Shown here: one piece after another, positions 8,953-17,667 of the stretch
Numbering within the stretch: the first letter of the stretch is position 1
Layout of the letters: each line of letters starts with the position of its first letter
Origin: Bdellovibrionales bacterium
Lineage (GTDB): Bacteria > Bdellovibrionota > UBA2428
Direction: 5' to 3'
DNA length: 57,504 nt
NCBI GenBank assembly: GCA_018266335.1
Contig: JAFEAR010000007.1
Span: forward strand, 1 to 57,504
Position numbers and translations under genes: made by a program
The notes under the pieces: generated by a model
The model's database searches: none
What the model was told of the DNA's origin: nothing
Seen by the model: the letters and a program-made list of their open reading frames with translations, nothing else

Positions 8953-8982
8953 ATTTGCATGTAAGCGGAACGTGAGGGACGT

Positions 8983-10479
8983 ATGGGAACGATTTCAAAA
9001 CTCCGAGTGAAAGTGTGGAGCGGCGCTGCGGCGCTGTGCTTGGCGCTGTTCGCTCCGAATGTTTTTGCGCAGTTGCCGGAGTCGATCGAGTCCCTGGCGG
9101 GGCAATGTACTCCGGTTTCACCGAAAGTTATGGCATTAAACTCCACTCCTCCGCCTTCTACTGCCTTGCCTGCCGCAGCTATGTCCTATGATGCAATTTT
9201 GGCACAAATCGAGACCATTAAATCGGCTTCGGGGGCTGCGCAGGCAGCTGGCGAAGGTGCTGCCGCAGCCCAGGGGGCGGCTAACCAGGCTATCAGTGGG
9301 AACGTTAAGTTTGGTGAAGATCAAGCAGCATCTACTGCTGCAAATACGGGTATGTCTGCCGCCAAGCAGGCCACTGAGCAGGCAGGAAAAGCGGCTACGG
9401 CTATGAAAACCCAACTCGCTGCGGCTGCAGCGAAAGCAAAAGCGGCTTTAGCTAAAGATATTGCCGGTGTCTGTGAAACGGTTTTTATCAAAAAATACGA
9501 CGCGCCTGCTTGCCCCGATGATCCTCCTCCTCCCCCAGCAGTCGATCCCTGTCCGGAGAGGAAGGGAAGCCCCTTGGATCCGCGCGGATCCAAAAATATG
9601 GAGGCACGTGAGGCGTGTATTGCGCGCTTCACCAAACAGGAAGCCGTGATTGATGAAGCTGCAGCGAAGTGTGGAGCAGGTCTAGGTAAGGTGACGGGCG
9701 CTGCTTCGGAGCAAGCTGCTGGAGCGGGGCTAGGTGCTGGCGATGCTTTGCAAGCTGCACAACAGGCGATGTCGGCAATGAAAAAACCTGACGGTGGTGG
9801 CGACAATAAAAAGAAAGACGAGCCTAAGCAAAGTAACAACGAGCCTAAGCCCGATAACACGCAGGCGCAGGCTTACAATCCTTCCACGGGTCTGCCGACT
9901 TCGTCCACGCCCTCTAACCTCGTGGCTCCCTTCTCGGGGAACACGGATACGGTGACTTCGGACGGTAGCCCCGGCATGAACGTTGCGGCGGGCGATGTTC
10001 CGCACGGCGAAGTTGCGCAGGCCATTGCGAATGCTGCGAACGCTTTGAACTCCGGTAGTAAGAAGTCACTTGCGGGCGAGGCTCTGCCGGAGGGTTCGGG
10101 GCTCGGAGCTTCCACGATTGGCAAGGCTTCCGAGTACGCACCCGCGAAACCCTTACCGGGGGCGAGTTATTCGGGCGGATCGAGTTTTGGTTCGGGCGCT
10201 TCGTTTGGAGCCTCGGCGAGCGATACGCCGAAAAACATTGTGGGCGAAGGCATGAATTACTTTGGCCTCTTTGTGGACGAAGCCGGCAACGAAAAAACTC
10301 GGGAGCTTTCGCTCTTCGAAATTCCGCGCGATGCGCCCCGCCGCCAGGAACGCTATAAAGTGATGGCCGAGTACTGGACCACGCTTAAATTGGCCGCTCA
10401 GCAGCGCAAAGATGCCACTCCGGCTCCCACGGCTTCGGCCGAGCGGGTACCGGCTGCGGCTACGCCTCAGAAGCAGTAG
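8983..10479 (+). CDS. Exported Ala/Gly-rich protein, unknown function (copy 2 of 2)
   Basis: A 498-residue exported protein with a signal peptide (AALCLALFAPNVFA|QL) and GAGGG nine bases before the ATG. Residues about 75-160 are strongly alanine-rich helix (AAQAAGEGAAAAQGAANQ), then comes a proline-rich CPDDPPPPPAVDPCPE stretch with paired cysteines. A KKKDEPKQSNNEPKPDN linker, a Gly/Ser section and a C-terminal module ending LSLFEIPRDAPRRQERYKVMA follow. The last part matches the end of the preceding gene's product in spacing and residue type. Thirty bases separate the two genes and a terminator follows this one, so they form a two-gene unit. Secretion to the periplasm or surface is likely; function unknown. 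Confidence 0.75.
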   Translation: MGTISKLRVKVWSGAAALCLALFAPNVFAQLPESIESLAGQCTPVSPKVMALNSTPPPSTALPAAAMSYDAILAQIETIKSASGAAQAAGEGAAAAQGAANQAISGNVKFGEDQAASTAANTGMSAAKQATEQAGKAATAMKTQLAAAAAKAKAALAKDIAGVCETVFIKKYDAPACPDDPPPPPAVDPCPERKGSPLDPRGSKNMEAREACIARFTKQEAVIDEAAAKCGAGLGKVTGAASEQAAGAGLGAGDALQAAQQAMSAMKKPDGGGDNKKKDEPKQSNNEPKPDNTQAQAYNPSTGLPTSSTPSNLVAPFSGNTDTVTSDGSPGMNVAAGDVPHGEVAQAIANAANALNSGSKKSLAGEALPEGSGLGASTIGKASEYAPAKPLPGASYSGGSSFGSGASFGASASDTPKNIVGEGMNYFGLFVDEAGNEKTRELSLFEIPRDAPRRQERYKVMAEYWTTLKLAAQQRKDATPAPTASAERVPAAATPQKQ

Positions 10480-10506
10480 ACTTCGCACCACCGTCCGTGT
10501 CAGACT

Positions 10507-10535
10507 CTCCCCCTAAGCAATTAGGGGGAGTTTTT
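10507..10535 (+). terminator. Intrinsic terminator after the exported-protein pair
   Basis: A perfect 10-base-pair stem (CTCCCCCTAA with TTAGGGGGAG) closed by a GCAA tetraloop is followed at once by five T residues. It lies 27 bases after the stop of the second exported protein and only a few bases before the start of the peptidase-like gene, whose ribosome site may be within or just beyond the hairpin. The placement insulates the downstream gene or makes its expression depend on readthrough. Confidence 0.9.
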
Positions 10536-10539
10536 ACAC

Positions 10540-11217
10540 ATGCGTCTGACCTTCGCTTTGTTTTTATTGTCGTCCGCTGCGCTGGCGGGAACTCCCAACA
10601 AGCGTATTTTGCTGAGTGCCTTTGAACCTTTCGGTGGGCGCCGCGAAAATTCTAGCCAAGTGATTACCGAAGCCTTTGCGGCCGAGTGGAACGCCAATCC
10701 CTCGCGCGCGGCCGATGTGCGCGTGGTGGTGGTGCCCGTGGTGTACGACGTTGCGCCCCAGCGTTTGCTCCAGGCCATGGACGACTACCACCCCGACATC
10801 GTGGTGAGCACGGGCGAGGCCGGCGAGGCCTCGTACCTGCTGGAGGAGCGCGCGCGCAATCGCGACGACTCTCCCTACGCCGACAACGCGGGCAACGCGC
10901 GCATGGGCGAGATCATCGTTAAGGGTGCTCCCGAGTACTACGCAACGCGCTTACCCACCAAGAACATCGACGCGCGTTTGAAGGCGCAAAAATTGCCGTC
11001 GCGCCGTAGCCAGAGCGCGGGCTCGTACCTGTGCAACCATATTTTCTTTCACCTCATGAACATCGTAAACACCGATGTGAATTACAAGCAGGTGCTAGCG
11101 GGCTTCGTGCACGTGCCCGCTTACGATATTGCGACTGACCCCACCTATCCCCAAGAGGGCTCGCGCGTGCTGCGCACGGTGGTGGAGTCCATGCTCTCTA
11201 CAATCGCACTTGAGTAG
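10540..11217 (+). CDS. Exported pyroglutamyl-peptidase I-like cysteine peptidase (family C15)
   Basis: A 225-residue protein with the fold markers of pyrrolidone-carboxyl peptidase: FEPFGG near the start, a Glu in an EERARN segment (E103, matching ERVAIN of the family), the nucleophile in SAGSYLCN (C165) and the histidine in GFVHVP (H191). The enzyme removes N-terminal pyroglutamate. Most C15 peptidases are cytosolic. Here residues 1-16 form a short signal peptide (LTFALFLLSSAALA|GT), so the enzyme is probably periplasmic. The usual GLAGGR motif reads GEAGEAS, so activity or specificity may differ. The ATG lies five bases after a strong terminator with no good ribosome site between, which is odd. 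The 3' end overlaps the convergent ABC ATPase gene by 20 bases. Confidence 0.85.
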   Translation: MRLTFALFLLSSAALAGTPNKRILLSAFEPFGGRRENSSQVITEAFAAEWNANPSRAADVRVVVVPVVYDVAPQRLLQAMDDYHPDIVVSTGEAGEASYLLEERARNRDDSPYADNAGNARMGEIIVKGAPEYYATRLPTKNIDARLKAQKLPSRRSQSAGSYLCNHIFFHLMNIVNTDVNYKQVLAGFVHVPAYDIATDPTYPQEGSRVLRTVVESMLSTIALE

Positions 11218-12310
11218 CCGGATCAAAGACCAGCGTTTTGCCGTGCAGGACACGCAGCTGAATAGCCTCGCCGGCGGCGCGGGCATCGGCCGGTTTAACG
11301 CGCGCCGAAACTTCTTTGCCGCCTAACTTGAAGAACACCATAGTGTCGGGGCCGGTGGGCTCTACCACTTCGGTGTGCGCCGTGAAGGCGGTGTACTGAT
11401 CGGTCATGTGGCTGGAGGCGGAAACGGCCGTGATGTTCTCCGGGCGCAGGCCGCAAATCACTTCGCTGCCCACTTTGGCTTGAATGGCGGGCGAGGGGTT
11501 GAGCAGCGGCAATTGCAGCTTGGCCTGCGTTCCGTTGGTCATTTCGAGTGCGTACTTGTCGCCGGCTTGCACCACCGTGGCCGGAATAAAATTCATGGCG
11601 GGCGAACCAATAAAACCCGCCACAAACATGTTGGCGGGGGAGTCGTACAGAGTTTGCGGATCGGCGAATTGCTCCAGGCGCCCATCGCGCAGAATCGCAA
11701 TTCGGCTGGCGAGGGTCATGGCCTCCACCTGGTCGTGCGTAACGTACACGGTGGTGATTTTGTGCGACTGGTGGAGCTTTTTGATTTCGGTGCGCATCTC
11801 CACGCGTAGCTGGGCATCGAGGTTCGAGAGGGGTTCGTCGAACAAAAACACCTCGGGCTTGCGCACCAGGGCGCGCCCCATGGCTACGCGCTGGCGCTGG
11901 CCGCCCGAGAGCCGGGCGGGTTTGCGGTCTAGCAAGTGCTCCATTTGCAGCATGCGCGCTACTTCGTTCGTGCGCTGCGTGCGTTCTTCCTTGGGCACTT
12001 TGCGCATTTCCATGCCAAACTCGATGTTCTCGCGCACGGTCATGGTGGGGTACAGAGCGTAGGACTGAAACACCATGGCAATGTTGCGGTCCTTGGGACT
12101 CACCTGGTTCACATTCTGGCCGCCGATGCGCACGTCGCCGCTCGTTTGCTCCTCTAGGCCCGCCACAATGTTGAGCAGTGTGGATTTACCGCAGCCCGAA
12201 GGGCCCACCAGCACCAAGAACTCGCCATCGCGGCAGTCTAGGTTAATGCCCTTCAAAATTCTCTGCGCACCGAAGTCCTTTTGAATGTTTTTAATTTCGA
12301 GCGATGCCAT
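11198..12310 (-). CDS. Sugar ABC importer ATPase, MalK/UgpC/MsmK type
   Basis: A 370-residue ATPase with Walker A GPSGCGKST, Q-loop FQSYALYPTMTV, signature LSGGQRQRVAMGRAL, Walker B VFLFDEP and H-loop VTHDQVEAM. A C-terminal regulatory TOBE/MalK-like domain runs from about residue 240 to the end and contains the family's GLRPENI. This length and the C-terminal domain are typical of the CUT1 carbohydrate uptake family. It is the last gene of a five-gene operon (glycosidase, binding protein, two permeases, ATPase), two bases after the MalG-type permease. MsmK-like ATPases can serve several importers, so sharing with other systems is possible. Confidence 0.93.
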   Translation of the reverse strand: MASLEIKNIQKDFGAQRILKGINLDCRDGEFLVLVGPSGCGKSTLLNIVAGLEEQTSGDVRIGGQNVNQVSPKDRNIAMVFQSYALYPTMTVRENIEFGMEMRKVPKEERTQRTNEVARMLQMEHLLDRKPARLSGGQRQRVAMGRALVRKPEVFLFDEPLSNLDAQLRVEMRTEIKKLHQSHKITTVYVTHDQVEAMTLASRIAILRDGRLEQFADPQTLYDSPANMFVAGFIGSPAMNFIPATVVQAGDKYALEMTNGTQAKLQLPLLNPSPAIQAKVGSEVICGLRPENITAVSASSHMTDQYTAFTAHTEVVEPTGPDTMVFFKLGGKEVSARVKPADARAAGEAIQLRVLHGKTLVFDPATQVRL

Positions 12311-12312
12311 CG

Positions 12313-13152
12313 TTAGCCTTTCACGGATCCCGCGGTGAGCCCGCGCACAAAGTATTTGCCGGCCAGAATGTAAATCATGAGGGTGGGCGCGGCGGTAATG
12401 AGCGTGGCCGCCATGTCCACGTTGTAATGCTTTTCGCCGGTGGAAGTGTTCACTAGGTTGTTGAGGGCCACGGTGATGGGCTGCGCGCCGCCCGAGCTAA
12501 ACACGGCGCCAAACAAAAAGTCGTTCCAAATGCCCGTGAATTGCCAAATCACCGTCACCACAATAATGGGCGGCGAGAGCGGCAAAATAATCCGGCGGAA
12601 GATGGTAAAAAATCCGGCGCCATCAATGCGCGCGGCCTTGATGAGCTCGCTCGGAATGCTCACGTAAAAGTTGCGAAAGAAAAGCGTGGTAAAGGCCAAA
12701 CCGTAAATGCTGTGCACCATCACTAGGCCGGCGTTGCTGTTGGCCAGTTCCAATTGGCCCAGCACGCGCGCCATGGGCAGAATAATCACTTGGAAGGGAA
12801 TAAAGGAACCGAGCAAGAGCAATCCAAAGAAGGTTTCGCTCCCGCGAAAGCGCCAGTGCGAGAGCACGTAGCCATTGAGCGCACCCAGGGTGGTCGAAAT
12901 AATCACGGCGGGCACCACCATGCGCACCGAGTTCCAAAAGTAGGGTTGCAGTCCTTCGCAGGACAACCCAATGCACGCCGTGCTCCAGGCTTCGCGCCAG
13001 GCGATGAGCGAAAAACTTTTTGGTAGTGAGAGCAGCAGGCCACTCCGAATTTCTTGCTCATCGCGCAGCGAGGTCACGAGCATGAGTGCCAGCGGCGCGG
13101 CAAAGTACAGGGCCAGCACCGAGAGAGCGAAATAAATGAATCCGCGTTTCAT
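12313..13152 (-). CDS. Sugar ABC importer permease, MalG type
   Basis: A 279-residue inner-membrane protein of the CUT1 MalG group. It has an N-terminal transmembrane helix (FALSVLALYFAAPLALML) and the permease core, with the EAA-loop sequence ELIKAARIDGAGFFTIFRRIILPLS at about 180-205, which docks on the ATPase. The typical C-terminus ends in RGLTAGSVKG. About six transmembrane segments can be seen. Its start overlaps the stop of the MalF-type gene by four bases (ATGA) and the ATPase gene follows after two bases, indicating tight co-expression. Confidence 0.93.
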   Translation of the reverse strand: MKRGFIYFALSVLALYFAAPLALMLVTSLRDEQEIRSGLLLSLPKSFSLIAWREAWSTACIGLSCEGLQPYFWNSVRMVVPAVIISTTLGALNGYVLSHWRFRGSETFFGLLLLGSFIPFQVIILPMARVLGQLELANSNAGLVMVHSIYGLAFTTLFFRNFYVSIPSELIKAARIDGAGFFTIFRRIILPLSPPIIVVTVIWQFTGIWNDFLFGAVFSSGGAQPITVALNNLVNTSTGEKHYNVDMAATLITAAPTLMIYILAGKYFVRGLTAGSVKG

Positions 13153-14015
13153 TTTTGCCGTGCCCCTTTGAGTTCGGAGTAAACGTAGGGCACCACGAGC
13201 ACGAGCACCGTAAGGAGCATGAGCGTGGCGCTGGCCGAGGCAAAGCCAATTTGTCCGCGCAGAAAGGCGTGCGTGTACATGAAGGTCGAGGGCAAGTCGG
13301 TAGCAAAGCCGGGGCCGCCGCCCGTAAGGGCCAGCACGAGATCGAAAGTTTTAATGGCCATATGACCCAGGCAAACGATAGCGCTAAAAAACACGGGGCG
13401 CAGCGCGGGCAAAATAATGCGCAGGTAAATGCGCCAGGGGCCGGCGCCGTCGATGCGCGCGGCCTGAATCAAGTTCGGGTCAACGGCCCGCAACCCCGCC
13501 AAGAAGAGGGCCATTACAAAACCGGCGCATTGCCACACGGCCGCAATGACGAGCGTGTAAATGGCCTTGTCCGGATTCACGAGCCAATCAAAACTAAAGT
13601 GAGTGAATCCCAGTTCGTGCACCAGGCGCTCCAGACCGATGCCCGGATTGAGAATCCATTTCCAGGCCGTACCCGTCACGATGAGCGAGAGCGCAAGGGG
13701 ATAAAGGTACAGCGTGCGGAACAGGCCCTCGGCCCGAATTTTTTGGTCTAAAAGAATGGCCAGCAAAATGCCCAGAGCCAAGCTGATCACGATAAAGAGC
13801 GTCGCAAAAATTCCCAAGTTAGTGAGCGCCGTGAGCCAGCGCTCGTTGGCCCAGAGTTTGACGTACTGCTCGAAGCCCACAAAGTGGTAGCGCGGAATCA
13901 TGGTCGAGCGGGTGAACGACATTAATCCGGTCCACGCCACAAACCCGTAAACGAAGACCAGCACCACGGCAAAGCTTGGCGCTAGGACGAGGTAGGGTGC
14001 CTTGGCCGATTTCAT
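13149..14015 (-). CDS. Sugar ABC importer permease, MalF type
   Basis: A 288-residue inner-membrane permease. I choose the ATG complementary to 14013-14015 (MKSAKAPYLVLAPS) because family members begin with this segment and because it overlaps the stop of the binding-protein gene as ATGA. An in-frame extension further upstream lies inside that gene and looks non-native. Visible are an N-terminal helix (YLVLAPSFAVVLVFVYGF), further helices, and the EAA loop LIQAARIDGAGPWRIYLRIILPAL at about 190-215, which contacts the ATPase. It pairs with the MalG-type subunit encoded next. Confidence 0.93.
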   Translation of the reverse strand: MKSAKAPYLVLAPSFAVVLVFVYGFVAWTGLMSFTRSTMIPRYHFVGFEQYVKLWANERWLTALTNLGIFATLFIVISLALGILLAILLDQKIRAEGLFRTLYLYPLALSLIVTGTAWKWILNPGIGLERLVHELGFTHFSFDWLVNPDKAIYTLVIAAVWQCAGFVMALFLAGLRAVDPNLIQAARIDGAGPWRIYLRIILPALRPVFFSAIVCLGHMAIKTFDLVLALTGGGPGFATDLPSTFMYTHAFLRGQIGFASASATLMLLTVLVLVVPYVYSELKGARQK

Positions 14016-15253
14016 TTGTTGGCCGCCGCTGCTGCCGCCAAACGCTTTGCGGCCTCGCTGGAACTTAAATTGGAATTGAAGTGGTTCGTGATCACATCGA
14101 ACATGGCGCCAGACACCGCGGGTGACGCAGCCACGCCGCCCGAAAAGCTCACTACGGCGGTGTTTTTGGCGTTGGCCTCGGCGAAGTCGCGCATGGAGGC
14201 TTGGGCGCACGGATCAAAGCGCGCACTGCTCACGCCTATGCGCGTGGGAATGGAGCCCTTGATGATGTTGAACTCCTCCTGGAATTTTTCGTCGAGCACG
14301 AGCGAGGCCAGTAACTTTTGCGCGCGCAGGCGCTCGGCACCGTGGCCCTGGAGCATCATGATGGAATCGTTGTTGAGCGAAAAGGTTCCGCGCGTGCCCG
14401 GGCTCGGCAGACAAATGTAATCCACTCCGGGTTTTTGTCCGGCGATTGCGAATTCGCCTTTCACCCAATCGCCCATCAGCTGCAGCGCGGCTTCGCCGCG
14501 AATCACCATGCCGGTGGCCAAGTTCCAATCGCGGCCGGGGCTGGATTTGTCGACAAAACCTTTGAGTCGGCGCATTTGATCGAAGACTTTGATCATGGTG
14601 GGGCCGCCGAGGGTGGCGGGATCGAGATCAATAAAAGCGCGGCGGTAAAAATCCGGGCCGCCCAGGCCAAAGGCCACGTCCTCAAAGAGCAAAACGTCCT
14701 GCCAAGGTTGGCCGCCATGCGCGAAGGGAATAATGCCTGCGCGTTGGAGTTTTTCGGCGAGCGAGTTGAATTCATCCCAAGTCTTGGGAGGCTGGGCATT
14801 TACTTTGGCGAGCACCCGCGGGTTGATCCACATCCAGTTGATGCGGTGAACGTTGATGGGCGCGCCCACGTAATGGCCGTGGTACTTCACGCTGTCCGCA
14901 ATGGGCTTGGGCAGCAGAGTGTCCCACTTATCGCGCGTAGCGAGGTCGCTGAGATCCACGAGCACATCTTCTTCGGCCCAGCTCATCATTTGCGGACCCA
15001 TTTGCACTTGGGCGGCGCTGGGTGGATGGCCCGCAACGAAGCGCGATTTGAGCACCGAGCGCGCGGCATCGCCGCCGCCGCCCGCTACGGGCGAGTCGAT
15101 CCATTTGCCGCCAGCTTGCTCGAAGCGATCCTTCAGCACCTTGAGGGCTTTGGATTCGCTACCGGAAGTCCACCAATGCATGACCTCGGCGGATAAGGGC
15201 GCAGCCTTCGCAACCGAAGCCACGAGAGGTAGAGCGAGTAGGCAAAAACGCAT
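14012..15253 (-). CDS. Sugar ABC importer substrate-binding protein
   Basis: A 413-residue periplasmic binding protein of the extracellular solute-binding family 1. The start at 15253 follows AAAGGTAGG and opens a signal peptide (MRFCLLALPLVASVAKA|AP). The mature protein begins with EVMHWWTSGSESKAL, a common opening of oligosaccharide-binding proteins, and the middle part contains MGDWVKGEF and similar hinge-region patterns. It lies 23 bases after the glycosidase gene and couples to the MalF-type permease by ATGA. The ligand is not readable from sequence; the neighbouring GH5 enzyme suggests a glucoside. Confidence 0.91.
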   Translation of the reverse strand: MRFCLLALPLVASVAKAAPLSAEVMHWWTSGSESKALKVLKDRFEQAGGKWIDSPVAGGGGDAARSVLKSRFVAGHPPSAAQVQMGPQMMSWAEEDVLVDLSDLATRDKWDTLLPKPIADSVKYHGHYVGAPINVHRINWMWINPRVLAKVNAQPPKTWDEFNSLAEKLQRAGIIPFAHGGQPWQDVLLFEDVAFGLGGPDFYRRAFIDLDPATLGGPTMIKVFDQMRRLKGFVDKSSPGRDWNLATGMVIRGEAALQLMGDWVKGEFAIAGQKPGVDYICLPSPGTRGTFSLNNDSIMMLQGHGAERLRAQKLLASLVLDEKFQEEFNIIKGSIPTRIGVSSARFDPCAQASMRDFAEANAKNTAVVSFSGGVAASPAVSGAMFDVITNHFNSNLSSSEAAKRLAAAAAANK

Positions 15254-15276
15254 CCTACCTTTTTCGCACCGATGGC

Positions 15277-17097
15277 TTAGCGGCGCAAGGCGTGGAGCTT
15301 TTGATTTCCGGGCGCGGCCCCCGACCACTCCGCAATTTGCGAGGAGGCATCGTAGTTCACTTGGCCCGAAGTCACCTCAAAGCGCACTCCGTTCGGATAC
15401 TGCACCCGAGGAATGAAAAACTCGCTCGTGCCAGATTCGAGGTCGGCCTGAAATTCAAAGCGGCCGCTGTGCGGATCAAAGCTTTGGGCGAGCGGCGTGC
15501 CGGCGCAGGCGCGCACGGTGGGCCGGCAAAAACCCAGCAACGCCCGGGCTCCGCCCTGGTCGGCGCTGTAGATGGAGAGATCCTCTTGGTTCCACAAGTC
15601 GCCGCGGGCATTGGTGTTGTCGGGCGTGTAGTTCCAAAGGGCGGAGTGTGCCAAGTTGGCATCGAGGGCGTCGTAGTAGGCGGCATAGGCCGCGGTGGCG
15701 GCGCTAAAGTCGCCCGAACCAAAAGCTTCGCGTCCATTCATGTCCATGGGCAAACCGAATTCGCCAATGAGGGTGGGGGCATTGTTCAGGTAGCGGCGTG
15801 AATCATTTACGTGGGCGGCGATTTGCGCGCGGAATGACTCGCGCACGGCTTCCTCACCACGTACGGTGTCCGTAGATCCCCATACAAGGGCTGCGGCTGG
15901 ATCGTAACGTTTGGTGATGAGCGTGAGCAAATCGTACCAATGACTGGCGTTGACGACGGGAATGTCGGAATTCCAGCTGAGGTGATCCGCCCCGCCCGGT
16001 TCGCCCTCAATGAAAAGAATCGCGCTCGGGTGCGCATGGCGCAGCGATTCGGCGTATTTGCGGGCGAAAGGTTCTAGACCATCGCGAAAAAATTTCACCG
16101 TCGCAAAGTAATTGTCTTGGAGGATGTGGGGTTGTCCGCGTGCATCAACATCCCACACGCCGTGGTAACGCCAGATATCGTGTGCGGGCGACTTCCAAGC
16201 ACTGACGCTCTCAGGATTGAGCAGCAAAGAACCATCGACCCTTTGCTCCAAATGCGTGCGCCGCATGAAGGGCACCGTCGTAGGAAACCCGGCGGGAATG
16301 CTGAGGCTCTGTAAACCCGTGAGCTGCGGTGCTGAATTATAAACGGGCAGTGGCGTGCTCAAACTCGCTAGCCCAATGTAACCGGGACTAGGTTCGTTTA
16401 AACTGTCGTAGCCAATCACGTGCGGCAAATCGCGCATACGCAGGGCCACTTGGAACATGGCTTCGATGAAGTGATTCTGCAGCACGCTTTGGATAGATTC
16501 CGAACCCACCTTCAAGTCGGGCGCGAGTCGCGCGCCGGCAAAGAAAAGGGTGAACATTGTGCACGAAGCCAGGCGGCCCCAGTTGTTGGGCCACACCATG
16601 GTTTCGTAGTGCGGATAGCGTTCGGCAAAGTTTATGGCGGCTTCGGAAGCATCGAGCGTGTCCAAGCGAAAACCGGCTAAATCTAAAGTCCAGGCTGGCG
16701 CACCATCTCCGCCGGAGAAGCGGCTCCATGCGTCTTGGTGCGGATCGATGAACACGTAAAATCCGTACTCACCTGCCTTTTGCACAACGGCGCGTAAGTA
16801 TTCTAAGTAGGCTTCGTCGTAGACCCCGGGCTCGCGCGGTTCAATCGCTTCCCAGGTGACGAGAAAGCGGATGCAGTTAAATCCCCATTCGCGCAAACGA
16901 GCGTAGTGCGCGTCGGCTTCAGTGAGCGGAAAAGGGCGTCCGGTGAAAGTGAAGGCACGGCGTGCGCTTTTCCACGCCGGCTCAAAAATGTCGGCACCGA
17001 AAGGAATTTTGGAGCTGCCCGCCACGTTAATTCCACGGAGCAAAATGCGTCTTCCGTGCGCGTCGGTGAACCAGGGCCCTCGAGTTTGCAGTGTCAT
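15277..17097 (-). CDS. GH5 glycosidase, steryl-glucosidase/endoglycoceramidase-related (GH5_12-like)
   Basis: A 606-residue glycoside hydrolase family 5 protein. The (beta/alpha)8 barrel shows GINVAGSSK near residue 25, WGFNCIRFLVTWEAIEP (about 71-87), FIDPHQDAWSRFSGGDGAP (about 116-133), the acid/base glutamate in YDSLNEPSPGY (E235), NASHWYD (about 383-389) and the nucleophile in LIGEFGLPMD (E446). This set, especially DPHQDAWSR with SGGDGAP, is characteristic of the fungal EGCrP2 steryl-beta-glucosidase group and its bacterial relatives. A beta-sandwich C-terminal domain follows. No signal peptide is visible, so the enzyme is probably cytoplasmic and acts on substrates brought in by the ABC importer downstream. 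It is the first gene of that operon. Subfamily assignment is by memory of motifs and should be taken as likely, not certain. Confidence 0.86.
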   Translation of the reverse strand: MTLQTRGPWFTDAHGRRILLRGINVAGSSKIPFGADIFEPAWKSARRAFTFTGRPFPLTEADAHYARLREWGFNCIRFLVTWEAIEPREPGVYDEAYLEYLRAVVQKAGEYGFYVFIDPHQDAWSRFSGGDGAPAWTLDLAGFRLDTLDASEAAINFAERYPHYETMVWPNNWGRLASCTMFTLFFAGARLAPDLKVGSESIQSVLQNHFIEAMFQVALRMRDLPHVIGYDSLNEPSPGYIGLASLSTPLPVYNSAPQLTGLQSLSIPAGFPTTVPFMRRTHLEQRVDGSLLLNPESVSAWKSPAHDIWRYHGVWDVDARGQPHILQDNYFATVKFFRDGLEPFARKYAESLRHAHPSAILFIEGEPGGADHLSWNSDIPVVNASHWYDLLTLITKRYDPAAALVWGSTDTVRGEEAVRESFRAQIAAHVNDSRRYLNNAPTLIGEFGLPMDMNGREAFGSGDFSAATAAYAAYYDALDANLAHSALWNYTPDNTNARGDLWNQEDLSIYSADQGGARALLGFCRPTVRACAGTPLAQSFDPHSGRFEFQADLESGTSEFFIPRVQYPNGVRFEVTSGQVNYDASSQIAEWSGAAPGNQKLHALRR

Positions 17098-17157
17098 GCT
17101 GGCCCCCAGATTACTGGGAGCTTTGCCTTTTGTACAAATCGTGAAAGACTAAGGAAC

Positions 17158-17661
17158 ATGGAAGCTGTTTTTCACGGTGTTAGTCACGACCGCGCCGCAA
17201 TTCGGATGCGCGTAGAACGTTTGGCCTGGGTGCTCGATGATTGTTACATCGTTCCGGGATTGCGCTACCGTTTTGGTTGGGATGCCATTTTGGCCCTTAT
17301 TCCCGGCGTGGGTCCCTTGGTGTCGACCATTCTTTCGTGTTTGATTTTTCGCGAAGCTGCACTCGTGGGTGCTCCACCATCGGTAGTGCTGCGCATGCTG
17401 TTCAACATTGGATTCGAATACGTGGTGAGCTTGCTGCCACTCGTGGGTACCGTTTTCGATATTCTTTGGAAGTCGAACCGCATGAACGCGCACGTCCTGA
17501 TGAAGTACATGGACAATCCGGTCGCTACCAAGAAGGAATCACGAATTTGGCTTGCCTTTGCTTTCGGAAGTATCTGGGCGGTCTTTGCCCTTGCGACTTA
17601 CACGGCCGTACAAATGACCGTGTGGCTCTATGGACTCCTGCACCACTGGCTGGCGCGCTGA
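17158..17661 (+). CDS. DUF4112 small membrane protein
   Basis: A 167-residue protein. I place the start at the ATG at 17158, after AAGGA, since the family begins with a helix shortly before DDCYIVPGLRYRFGWDAILALIPGVGP. That segment, with IPG...RFG.D...GLIPGVGD-like spacing, marks DUF4112. Three hydrophobic helices follow: VSTILSCLIF, the FNIGFEYVVSLLPLVGTVFDILW region and a C-terminal one at about 135-160. DUF4112 proteins are of unknown function. The gene is divergent from the glycosidase operon (60 bases between starts) and converges with the next gene, with six bases between. Confidence 0.85.
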   Translation: MEAVFHGVSHDRAAIRMRVERLAWVLDDCYIVPGLRYRFGWDAILALIPGVGPLVSTILSCLIFREAALVGAPPSVVLRMLFNIGFEYVVSLLPLVGTVFDILWKSNRMNAHVLMKYMDNPVATKKESRIWLAFAFGSIWAVFALATYTAVQMTVWLYGLLHHWLAR

Positions 17662-17667
17662 CGTAGG

